The notes beneath the pieces are model-generated. The model was not told the origin of the DNA. It did not search any database and saw only the letters and a list, made by a program, of their open reading frames with translations. Made by a program: the position numbers and the translations under genes. From contig PLZT01000545.1 in the NCBI GenBank assembly GCA_003152255.1, positions 1 to 12,559 on the forward strand: a stretch of DNA of 12,559 bases. The letters run 5' to 3'. Shown piece after piece: positions 1-5,641 of the stretch; within the stretch, counting starts at the first letter, position 1, and each line of letters begins with the position of its first letter. The DNA is from Methylocystaceae bacterium. Its GTDB lineage: Bacteria > Pseudomonadota > Alphaproteobacteria > Rhizobiales > Beijerinckiaceae.

Positions 1-602
1 TGGCCGGCTTCGTCGGTATCCGCATGCTGACCGTTCTTGAAATCGAACAGGGCGCTGTGAACCTTGATTTCAGCGAGGGCGATACGGCGCTTGTCGGTCG
101 GCGGCTGTTTCGGGTTGCGCCAGTGCGTGCGCCACGTCCTGATAGAGGCAGCGGTAGCGGACGGGCTGATAACTGGAATAGGCTTCCTGCCCTTCCTTTT
201 CCATTTTTCTTTGTCGGGCGTGATTTCAGTTCTTACCCAGTGATCCTCTAGACAGAGGTCTAATTCGTCATCCCCAAGCTGCGAGAACTCGTAAAGCGCG
301 GTCATCGTCGTCGGCAGCCTGACCTGATACTTCTCGTATCTCGCTCGAACTTTTTCTATAGCGTCGCCGATGCCTGCGTATTTCGCGAAGGTCGACAGCG
401 AGCCAAATTTATTCTCCATGCTATAAGTTTTCCAAAATTTATGGAATTCTGGCTCGTAGCTCTTCCCATTAGCTGAAAGGTATTCATTTCGGACAGTTGC
501 CGCCGTGGTGGCGAGCTCGACTATATTCTTTCGAATTGTTCCCAAGAGAGCGGTGAACTTTTCCGCCAGAGCCTCGTCCAGCGCAATTCTATTTTGGATC
601 AT
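1..602 (-). CDS. Unrecognised protein, C-terminus cut by window edge
   Basis: The minus strand is open from an ATG at 602-600 to the window start, giving 200 codons without a stop. The start is supported by an AAGGGG ribosome binding site six bases upstream (609-614). The protein begins MIQNRIALDEALAEKF and is mixed alpha-helical in look, with a conserved-looking middle (FGSLSTFAKYAGIGDAIEKV near residues 66-85), an acidic stretch near 110-117 and a Lys/Arg-rich segment near 129-138. Codon use is AT-richer near its start than near the window edge. I do not recognise the family and give no function. Position beside a recombinase and a P63C gene suggests a phage or plasmid-type gene. It is divergent from the recombinase at 915 and has a TTTCCTA/TAGGAAA palindrome about 120 bases upstream, which may control it. 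Confidence 0.75.
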   Translation of the reverse strand, partial: MIQNRIALDEALAEKFTALLGTIRKNIVELATTAATVRNEYLSANGKSYEPEFHKFWKTYSMENKFGSLSTFAKYAGIGDAIEKVRARYEKYQVRLPTTMTALYEFSQLGDDELDLCLEDHWVRTEITPDKEKWKRKGRKPIPVISPSATAASIRTWRTHWRNPKQPPTDKRRIALAEIKVHSALFDFKNGQHADTDEAG

Positions 603-718
603 CTTCTGCCCCTTGCAGCCGTAGCGTGTCGTTCATGGTGTCATATGGCGGCATTCCATGGACGGACAAGGACGCTCTTTCAGGTTCTGGCTCTCCGCAA
701 GGCCTAACCAACGAGCTT

Positions 719-739
719 GTATTTCCTAATAGGAAATAC
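719..739. promoter_or_regulatory. Operator-like palindrome TTTCCTA/TAGGAAA
   Basis: Arms GTATTTCCTA and TAGGAAATAC are perfect reverse complements around a single central A. The same core, TTTCCTA facing TAGGAAA, recurs at 2907-2926. A dyad of this length in a divergent promoter region is typical of a dimeric helix-turn-helix regulator site. Which regulator binds it cannot be told. Confidence 0.5.
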
Positions 740-776
740 CGCCGTCCGACGCCGAGCAGCCCGGGGTGGACTGATT

Positions 777-794
777 ATAGAATTGCTATTCTAT
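777..794. repeat. Short inverted repeat, 7-bp arms
   Basis: ATAGAAT and ATTCTAT face each other across the four bases TGCT. It could be an operator half of the divergent region or a small hairpin. There is no T-run after it, so it is not an obvious terminator. Confidence 0.35.
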
Positions 795-914
795 CACGAG
801 TCCCCGTATCAGCCTGAAAACGACGGCAGTTCCCAAAGCCGGCCCTGTACTCCAGCGCCCGACTGGTTATAATCGAGCACCAGATTGAACAACCGTCATC
901 AGTTTGGAGGCGTC

Positions 915-1505
915 ATGGGACTCGGCAAGCAGGCGAAGACCCTGACGAAGGCGCAGGTCGACGCCGCCCTCAACTACCTCTCCAGTTCCCGCTACCCCAA
1001 TCGGAACCGCGTGATCCTGCTGCTGTCCGTAAAGGCTGGGCTCAGGGCGAAGGAGATCGCCTCGCTGACGTGGGACATGGCGACGGCCTCGGATGGCGAG
1101 GTCGGGACCGCCATCCACCTGACCAACGACGCCAGCAAGGGCCGGGGCGGCGGCCGAGTCATCCCGCTCAACAGAGAGCTGAGGACAGCCCTTCTGAACC
1201 TGCGCCAGTCTCACTCCCGGGCTCGCCGGTCACCCTTCGTGGTGACGACGGAGCGGACTGCCCGAACCTCTCCCCAAGCGATCGTGAACCTCTTCTCCCG
1301 GTGGTATGCCGACCTCGGCTTCTCGGGATGCTCCAGCCACAGCGGCCGACGGACCTTCATCACCAACGCCGCCCGCAAGATATCGACGGTCGGCGGGTCG
1401 CTGCGGGACATCCAAATGCTCGCCGGTCACTCTAACTTGTCGACGACCCAGCGCTACATAGAGGCGCACGTCGAGGCGCAGCGCAGGATCGTGGAGCTGG
1501 TGTGA
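915..1505 (+). CDS. Tyrosine recombinase, catalytic domain only
   Basis: This is a site-specific recombinase of the phage-integrase (tyrosine) superfamily, which cuts and rejoins DNA through a 3'-phosphotyrosine bond. I place the start at ATG 915 because GGAGG sits four bases upstream (906-910); an in-frame ATG at 885 lacks such a site. The product has 196 residues. All catalytic positions are visible: R44 in AGLRAKEIASL, K75 in DASKGRGGG, H142-x-x-R145 in HSGRR, H172 in LAGHSN and the nucleophile Y181 in TTQRYIEAH. The usual N-terminal SAM-like core-binding domain and arm-binding domain are missing: only about 15 residues precede the catalytic fold. Ordinary integrases have 300-400 residues; this size matches FimB/FimE-type inversion recombinases. 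It could be the island integrase, an invertase or a resolvase. The gene stands alone, divergent from the minus-strand gene at its left. Confidence 0.9.
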   Translation: MGLGKQAKTLTKAQVDAALNYLSSSRYPNRNRVILLLSVKAGLRAKEIASLTWDMATASDGEVGTAIHLTNDASKGRGGGRVIPLNRELRTALLNLRQSHSRARRSPFVVTTERTARTSPQAIVNLFSRWYADLGFSGCSSHSGRRTFITNAARKISTVGGSLRDIQMLAGHSNLSTTQRYIEAHVEAQRRIVELV

Positions 1506-1599
1506 GCGGGACTCGAATACTCAGCGTGAAACCAATCCGAGCGTTGCTGGAGAGGCAAGACGCCGTGCGAGTGGGCGCTGCTAATGGCGGGCAGTCCCT

Positions 1600-1626
1600 A
1601 TGTTTTTGGCGACGAAAAAAATTTCC
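1600..1626 (+). repeat. Direct repeat copy 1 (ATGTTTTTGG...TTTCC)
   Basis: This 27-bp stretch matches 2889-2914 with one substitution (GGCGACG against GGTGACG) and one extra A in the A-run. Copy 2 continues straight into a perfect palindrome; copy 1 keeps only the left half of that palindrome (AAATTTCC). The two copies bracket the P63C gene. Confidence 0.6.
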
Positions 1627-1686
1627 AGTATTGGGTAGCAAGCTCACCAAGTCGCAACCCGTTGGCATTCTTCGGCACTTTTCAGG

Positions 1687-1768
1687 CTAAGCATAATTAG
1701 CATAACCAGAAGCATGCTTGGCTTGACAGAATCAAGCTAAGCATGCTCCATTGTTGTACCCTAAGCAT
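1687..1768. promoter_or_regulatory. CTAAGCAT motif cluster with long inverted repeat
   Basis: CTAAGCAT occurs at 1687-1694, 1737-1744 and 1761-1768, a near copy on the other strand (CCAAGCAT) at 1714-1721, and a partial copy TTAGCAT at 1697-1703. The second and inverted copies lie in a 16-bp inverted repeat, 1711-1726 against 1732-1747, with one mismatch and the spacer CAGAA. A TTGACA (1723-1728) lies inside the left arm, so a repressor bound here could block a promoter, although no good -10 follows at standard spacing. The cluster ends eleven bases before the P63C start codon. An iteron-like origin or a recombination core site are alternatives. Confidence 0.5.
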
Positions 1769-1779
1769 GAGGCGCGACG

Positions 1780-2805
1780 ATGGTTGATGACCAAGAATCT
1801 TTCCCCACAACTGCTGCCGATTTTGGTGCCCTTGGAGGGAAGAAGCGCGCCGAAAATCTCTCCTCGGAAGAACGTACCGAGATAGCGAAACGAGGGGCAG
1901 CGGCGCGCTGGTCATTGCCGCGCGCAACTCATGAAGGCGATCTTGTGATTCCCGGCGTTGTGCCGCTGAAGGTCGCCAACCTACAGGATGGGCGACGCGT
2001 ACTTCTCTCCCGCGCCTTCCTTGAAGCGCTTGGGCGTCCCTGGAAGGGGACGTACAAGCACACGGCGCGGCCAAACTTCATTGAAGCAAAAAATCTTGAT
2101 CCGTTTATCGTCGGCGAAATCGTCAATTTTCTTGAGCCTATCGAATATCTGAGCTTAAGCGGGCACAAACGCACTGGATATCGGGCCGAGCTGCTTCCGC
2201 TCGTTTGTAAGGTGTACATCAACGCGCGAGATGCCGGCGCCCTTACGCCGGGGCAGAAGGCTGCCGCTCAATTCGCGGAAGCGCTTCTTAAGGGCTTCGA
2301 AAAAATTGGCATTATTTCGCTTGTTGATGATGCAACAGGCTACACAAGAGTTAGGGCGCGGGACGAGCTTCAAGCGATCCTCGCCGCGTACATATCTGCG
2401 GAGCTACTTCCTTGGGCCAAGCGTTTCCCGGATTCATTCTATGAGGAACTTCACAGGGTCAGGGGATGGCGGTACACACCGGGCAGTAATTCCCGTACCG
2501 CGTATATAGGCAAGTTAACAAAGGCTCTTATCTACGATCCATTGCCGCCGGGCGTGATCGAAGAATTGGAACACAAGAACCCATACGACCCAACAAAACG
2601 TAGGCGGAAGCATCTACATCACCAGCTCTTGACAACAGATATCGGTCATCCGCATCTTGAAAAGCAAATTGTCTCAGTGACGACTTTGCTGCGCATTTCC
2701 GATAGCTGGATCGAATTTGCCAAGCATTTCGCGAAAGCGTTCCCGCCAGCGTCGGATGATCTGTTCGCGCCGCCGCCTAACGAATTAGAGGACTCAACCG
2801 CCTAG
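1780..2805 (+). CDS. P63C domain-containing protein
   Basis: This 341-residue protein matches what I know of the P63C family, found in phages, plasmids and genomic islands and of unknown biochemical function. The P63C region is about residues 195-310: it runs from RDELQAILAAYISAELLPW, through the aromatic FPDSFYEELHRVRGW and a Tyr-x-Gly-Lys-Leu-Thr helix, to the basic RRRKHLHHQLL and the family hallmark IGHPHLEKQI with a following VTTLLR helix. The N-terminus (about 16-45) carries LSSEERTEIAKRGAAARW, a helical motif frequent in phage and plasmid DNA-associated proteins. The start at 1780 has GAGG seven bases upstream. The gene follows a dense CTAAGCAT repeat cluster, which suggests autoregulation or plasmid-type control, and ends in a hairpin that overlaps its stop codon. 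Family assignment is from memory of the motif pattern; role in the cell is unknown. Confidence 0.8.
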   Translation: MVDDQESFPTTAADFGALGGKKRAENLSSEERTEIAKRGAAARWSLPRATHEGDLVIPGVVPLKVANLQDGRRVLLSRAFLEALGRPWKGTYKHTARPNFIEAKNLDPFIVGEIVNFLEPIEYLSLSGHKRTGYRAELLPLVCKVYINARDAGALTPGQKAAAQFAEALLKGFEKIGIISLVDDATGYTRVRARDELQAILAAYISAELLPWAKRFPDSFYEELHRVRGWRYTPGSNSRTAYIGKLTKALIYDPLPPGVIEELEHKNPYDPTKRRRKHLHHQLLTTDIGHPHLEKQIVSVTTLLRISDSWIEFAKHFAKAFPPASDDLFAPPPNELEDSTA

Positions 2806-2817
2806 GCGGCTGAGCCC
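2790..2817 (+). terminator. Hairpin at the P63C stop codon
   Basis: CTCA-A-CCGC faces GCGG-C-TGAG across the loop CTAG, with GG/CC pairs outside an A/C mismatch. CCGCCTAGGCGG in the middle is a perfect 12-bp palindrome containing the TAG stop. No T-run follows, so it may be a weak terminator or a stabilising mRNA 3' hairpin. Confidence 0.4.
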
Positions 2818-2888
2818 AATTGTAAGAAGCGGTGCGACGGTGCCAGGGAACGGGTTGGATCGTCTCCTGCCGACGACAGGCAAACTCC

Positions 2889-2914
2889 ATGTTTTTGGTG
2901 ACGAAAAAATTTCC
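2889..2914 (+). repeat. Direct repeat copy 2 (ATGTTTTTGG...TTTCC)
   Basis: This is the partner of 1600-1626, with one substitution and one A fewer. Its last eight bases are the left arm of the palindrome at 2907-2926. TTTTTG at 2892-2897 and TATAGG at 2915-2920 are 17 bases apart and could form a weak promoter overlapped by that palindrome. Confidence 0.6.
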
Positions 2915-2926
2915 TATAGGAAATTT
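2907..2926. promoter_or_regulatory. Perfect 20-bp palindrome, operator-like
   Basis: AAATTTCCTATAGGAAATTT is identical to its reverse complement. Its core matches the palindrome at 719-739 apart from the central base. It lies 77 bases before the small ORF at 3004 and overlaps a possible -10 element, which fits a repressor site. Confidence 0.6.
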
Positions 2927-3003
2927 CATACGATACCCACCTGATTTTAATGCACCTTCTTTTGGAAGGGTCTTGGGAAGGTCAAAACAATTAGAGGAGA
3001 AAA

Positions 3004-3084
3004 ATGGGCAAGCAGATTCCACCCCATTGGGATGAGGAAGAAGACCTAACTGCCCGGACGATATCCGATGTGGCCTGCTTATGA
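3004..3084 (+). CDS. 26-residue ORF, possibly a truncated gene start
   Basis: ATG 3004 follows a strong ribosome binding site (GAGGAG at 2994-2999, four bases before). The frame encodes MGKQIPPHWDEEEDLTARTI plus six residues and then stops at 3082-3084. The N-terminus looks like the start of a small acidic protein, of the kind seen in antitoxins, but I do not recognise it. The last third of the frame and its stop lie inside the 66-nt hairpin, so either the gene was cut by whatever brought the hairpin, or it is a genuine leader peptide. The upstream palindrome at 2907-2926 would be its natural operator. Confidence 0.35.
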   Translation: MGKQIPPHWDEEEDLTARTISDVACL

Positions 3085-3115
3085 ATCATAAGCCGACATC
3101 GGATATGACGGGCAG
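3050..3115. repeat. 66-nt inverted repeat forming a long hairpin
   Basis: Three perfect stem segments are nested: CTGCCCG (3050-3056) with CGGGCAG (3109-3115), ATATCCGATGT (3061-3071) with ACATCGGATAT (3096-3106), and GCTTATG (3077-3083) with CATAAGC (3087-3093), closing on the loop AAT. Two small asymmetric internal loops separate them, giving 25 paired positions. It could be a non-autonomous repeat element, a recombination or replication site, or a structured RNA. No T-run follows. Confidence 0.65.
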
Positions 3116-3229
3116 CACTTCCGAGATGCGCCAATGTTAGCCGCTCCCTGGTTGGGGCGTGAACGTCTGCTTCCGACAGAAGTCACCCTTCCTCAAGGGC
3201 AACGTCCCTATCCATCCCGAAACCGCTTT

Positions 3230-3297
3230 AGCAGGCTGCTGAAAAACTCATTTTCGCCGCAATTCGATTCCGGTTTGGACGCACTCAACAGCCTGTT
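3230..3297. mobile_element. Possible IS terminal repeat remnant
   Basis: AGCAGGCTGCTGAAAAACTC at 3230-3249 resembles the GGCTG(T/C)TGAAAAACTC terminal repeats I associate with IS1182- and IS5-like elements. CAGCCTGTT at 3289-3297 faces AGCAGGCTG with one mismatch. No transposase is present, so at most ends or a miniature derivative survive. The match is from memory. Confidence 0.3.
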
Positions 3298-3357
3298 AGG
3301 GACTTCGCCGCAGGACCGCCTGGTGTTAGTCTTGTCGAAGACGAGGAGAAGACGCGA

Positions 3358-4362
3358 ATGGCATCGCCCGGGTCCGGTGAGGAGTTCCGCTGCGGACCTC
3401 AGATAAAGTTGACGTTCGAATCCAGCCCTGAGCTAAACGCCCTCATGAGGCGATGGTCGGACGAGATCCCAACGCTATATTTTGTGGACATCTGCGTGGC
3501 CAACGTCACGAAACGTTCCCGAAAGGCGGTTGAAGGGGACGCAAGAAAGGCGGCATTGTTCGATCGCTTCAAAGAGCTCGATAAACGACAGAACTCGTTC
3601 TCTTACCTTTTGGCACTTACCGAGAAGGTGAGCGACTCACGCGGTGACTTGGCTGACGCGGAATTAGAGGAGCAAATCCTACGGGACGTGGCAGCGCTGA
3701 GGGCATTCTTCGTAAATGCCCGCATCGTGGAGTCGGACGCGTTCCTTGTCGGCTACGTCCGGGCGCTGCGCAGGACGCCGCACGAGTTATCGCAACACGC
3801 CTATATCCAGTTCCTCCGGGCCGCGAACGACCGGTTCGTGCTCGGGAATTCCGTTGCGAGGCCGCTCCGGCTGCAGAAGGCCGAGGAAATCCTGAAGGAA
3901 GCGGACGCACTATCTATCGCGAGGCGGCATCCGGTGGTCCTGGTAACGCTTGGATGTCTGTACGGCAATCCTTCCGCTAGGAAAGTGATGAAGTTCAAGG
4001 CGGACGCCGCGCGGTTCGATGCTGAGAACGCGCTAGCCGATATCATGATCATTTCGAGATTCCTTCCACGGAAATTAGAAATTGAGCAGTTGGGGCGCGA
4101 AGGAAAGGCGAGCTTTTTGCGGTCCCACTTCATTACGGATGATGACGGGCTCGCCAGCATCCTAAGGTGCTTCGAAGGTGAAGCTGTAAGATCGGAGTCG
4201 AAGGGGGACGTGCATCAGACGCAGACGAGCGTCACGGTGAATTTCGGATTGCTATTCCCCGAACTGCGCCCTTCCACAGGAGGCGAGTCGGACCAAACCG
4301 AAGGGCCGGCACAGTCGGTGCTTAGCGAACCTGAAAAGCTCTGCGAACTGCTTGCTTTCTAA
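3358..4362 (+). CDS. Large protein with PIN-nuclease-like motifs
   Basis: I do not recognise the family of this 334-residue protein. Three features recall PIN-domain ribonucleases: a hydrophobic strand followed by Asp near the N-terminus (TLYFVDICVANV, D44), a mid-domain acidic helix (DAENALADIMIISRF, D221, E223 and D228), and a late FITDDDGLASIL (D261-D263), which resembles the TxD-x-gL segment at the end of PIN domains. Order and spacing fit a PIN fold with a helical insertion at about residues 55-190. At 334 residues it is far longer than VapC toxins (about 130), and no antitoxin gene is adjacent. The C-terminal tail (about 300-334) looks unstructured and acidic. ATG 3358 has GAGGAG nine bases upstream. 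As a lone gene in an island it could be a defence nuclease, but that is inference. Confidence 0.75.
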   Translation: MASPGSGEEFRCGPQIKLTFESSPELNALMRRWSDEIPTLYFVDICVANVTKRSRKAVEGDARKAALFDRFKELDKRQNSFSYLLALTEKVSDSRGDLADAELEEQILRDVAALRAFFVNARIVESDAFLVGYVRALRRTPHELSQHAYIQFLRAANDRFVLGNSVARPLRLQKAEEILKEADALSIARRHPVVLVTLGCLYGNPSARKVMKFKADAARFDAENALADIMIISRFLPRKLEIEQLGREGKASFLRSHFITDDDGLASILRCFEGEAVRSESKGDVHQTQTSVTVNFGLLFPELRPSTGGESDQTEGPAQSVLSEPEKLCELLAF

Positions 4363-4580
4363 TCGTCGGACAAGGGCCTCCCGTTCATTACGCAGCTTAC
4401 CGGCACTCAGGCGTGTGAAGGTCGGTCACCACGATGGGGCCGACTAGGCAGGGCGGGTCATGGGAGGCGACGATCGAGCGGGTCCGCTCCTACGCCCTCG
4501 AGTTTTTCGGACCGAAGAACTAGCGAGAGCAGTGGTGCTGCGCAGAGCATTCGCGATCGTCAAAAGCCCATGTCTCCTTT

Positions 4581-4630
4581 GGGTCAATCTCGTCGCTTCG
4601 ACAACCCCCGCGAAATGTCCGGTCAGCATA
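4581..4630 (+). repeat. Dispersed 50-bp repeat, copy A
   Basis: Begins GGGTCAATCTCGTCGCTTCG and ends GGTCAGCATA. It differs from copy B (6168-6217) at three of 50 positions and from copy C (7095-7137) by a few changes and a one-base gap. The minus-strand stop codon of the neighbouring decayed gene (4623-4625) lies inside it. Confidence 0.75.
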
Positions 4631-4880
4631 CGCGTTCGCCACATTTCGATTGCGCGCCGCTACAGTTACTGGGCCTGAGGTCCGTGAACCGCGCGCCGCA
4701 AGGCCGACTGAAGTCCGCCCGCCGCTCGCACGCCGCGATCTCCACCAACACGTTGGGCGGGTCGGGGCCGTACCGCTCGATCAGGCGGTCACGGTTATAG
4801 CTGCCAGCTTGGCCGCACCGTTCGCAGTCGATCCTGACGGTCGAAGCGGGTACTCGCCGAGGATGTGCGATCTGATACGA
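4623..4880 (-). pseudogene. Decayed small zinc-ribbon-like gene
   Basis: On the minus strand, 4838-4623 encodes 71 coherent residues starting VRIDCERCGQAGSYNRDRLI, continuing ERYGPDPPNVLVEIAACERR and then a GARFTDLR motif. The Cys pair CERC (4826-4815) and two later Cys (in ACERR and RPCGAR) suggest a zinc-binding ribbon; such small proteins are common and uncharacterised in alphaproteobacteria. No ATG precedes the Cys pair in this frame, while a protein-like HILGEYPLR is readable just upstream in another frame, so a frameshift near 4840-4870 probably broke the gene. The C-terminal end reads into repeat copy A, suggesting the original 3' end was replaced. Family is inferred only from the residue pattern. 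Confidence 0.4.
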
Positions 4881-4948
4881 GGCAGACGGTATGCGCGAAC
4901 TGGTAATGGCGCGATGGGGCGTGCCTGGATCGCCTCGGTTTGGCAGGC

Positions 4949-5641
4949 TTATAGCGATTTTTCAAATAACATGTTGGTTCCATCATCGCAGTGTACAGGT
5001 TTAAATCCGAAATTTAACGCTATCTTGACTACTGTTTTTACTGAATTCCATTGCATCAGTCCTGACACTGAATCCGGCCTCTCCTTATATTCGTTTGCGT
5101 GATTTAGAAAATATCCGCCATTGGTATTGATATTTTTTAGATCAAGAGACTCTGGGTCTGCTATATCTATCCAAACTCGGGCGCCCCCACGTGTCACACG
5201 CGAAATTTCGGAGAAATTCCAGTAGATATCATATAGATTAAAATGTATAAAAACTGACATCGCACAAACTACATCTACAGAGTTCTCCGGTATAGGTGCG
5301 AGGCTTCTTGGTTGGATATGGTGGAAAGTCACATTCTCTAAGTCTTTACATTCATTACTTGCGAATTGCAGATAAGCAGAACTGACGTCACACGCGTGAA
5401 CGTGTTTCGCACGCTGGGCAAACCAATACGTGGCGAAGCCGCAGCCTGATCCAAGGTCCAACACAACGTCAGTTTGACTAATTCCCGCCAAATCTGCGAT
5501 CGAGTTTGCGAAGCGTTTCCGCGACTCTCTTATTTCTGGAATTCTCGTTTGAGGCTCAGGTCCGAAGTCGTGGCCAATCAGGCCAATTAGCAAGTCCCTC
5601 TTGTTTGATCCTGACATTTCGACCCAAGCATTGTACGCCAT
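4949..5641 (-). CDS. SAM-dependent class I methyltransferase
   Basis: The 230-residue product has the Rossmann-type methyltransferase motifs: motif I VVLDLGSGCGF (59-69) binds S-adenosylmethionine, CDVS places D85 at the end of strand 2 to bind the ribose, and SVDVVCAMSVFIHF (121-134) is motif IV with the following helix. The type is that of Methyltransf_11/25 small-molecule methyltransferases; the substrate cannot be told and no partner gene is adjacent. Met at 5641 is supported by AGGGG at 5652-5656 on the minus strand, ten bases upstream. The gene is visibly AT-richer and uses more AT-ending codons than the core genes, a sign of recent transfer. It stands alone, with a decayed gene downstream and a long empty region upstream. 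Confidence 0.87.
   Translation of the reverse strand: MAYNAWVEMSGSNKRDLLIGLIGHDFGPEPQTRIPEIRESRKRFANSIADLAGISQTDVVLDLGSGCGFATYWFAQRAKHVHACDVSSAYLQFASNECKDLENVTFHHIQPRSLAPIPENSVDVVCAMSVFIHFNLYDIYWNFSEISRVTRGGARVWIDIADPESLDLKNINTNGGYFLNHANEYKERPDSVSGLMQWNSVKTVVKIALNFGFKPVHCDDGTNMLFEKSL

Larger units (their letters stand above)
603..914. other. Divergent intergenic region
   Basis: This gap lies between two divergent genes and I see no convincing gene in it; a 63-codon open frame at 626-817 has no recognisable product and overlaps both inverted repeats listed separately. It should hold the promoters of both neighbours. No clear -35/-10 pair stands out. Confidence 0.5.
2806..3357. other. Gene-poor region with palindrome, small ORF, long hairpin and possible IS end
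   Basis: No full gene is visible in these 552 bases. They hold the second copy of the direct repeat, a 20-bp palindrome, a 26-codon ORF with a strong ribosome binding site, a 66-nt three-segment hairpin and a motif resembling an insertion-sequence terminal repeat, each listed separately. A 90-codon frame at 3134-3406 spans the putative IS end and has no recognisable product, so I do not call it. The patchwork suggests repeated insertion and deletion. Confidence 0.5.

Noticed and set aside
4434..4523. 29-codon frame ending in ERVRSYALEFFGPKN
   Set aside because: Protein-like but very short, without a good ribosome binding site and not recognised; it could be a gene-end remnant, but I cannot support it.
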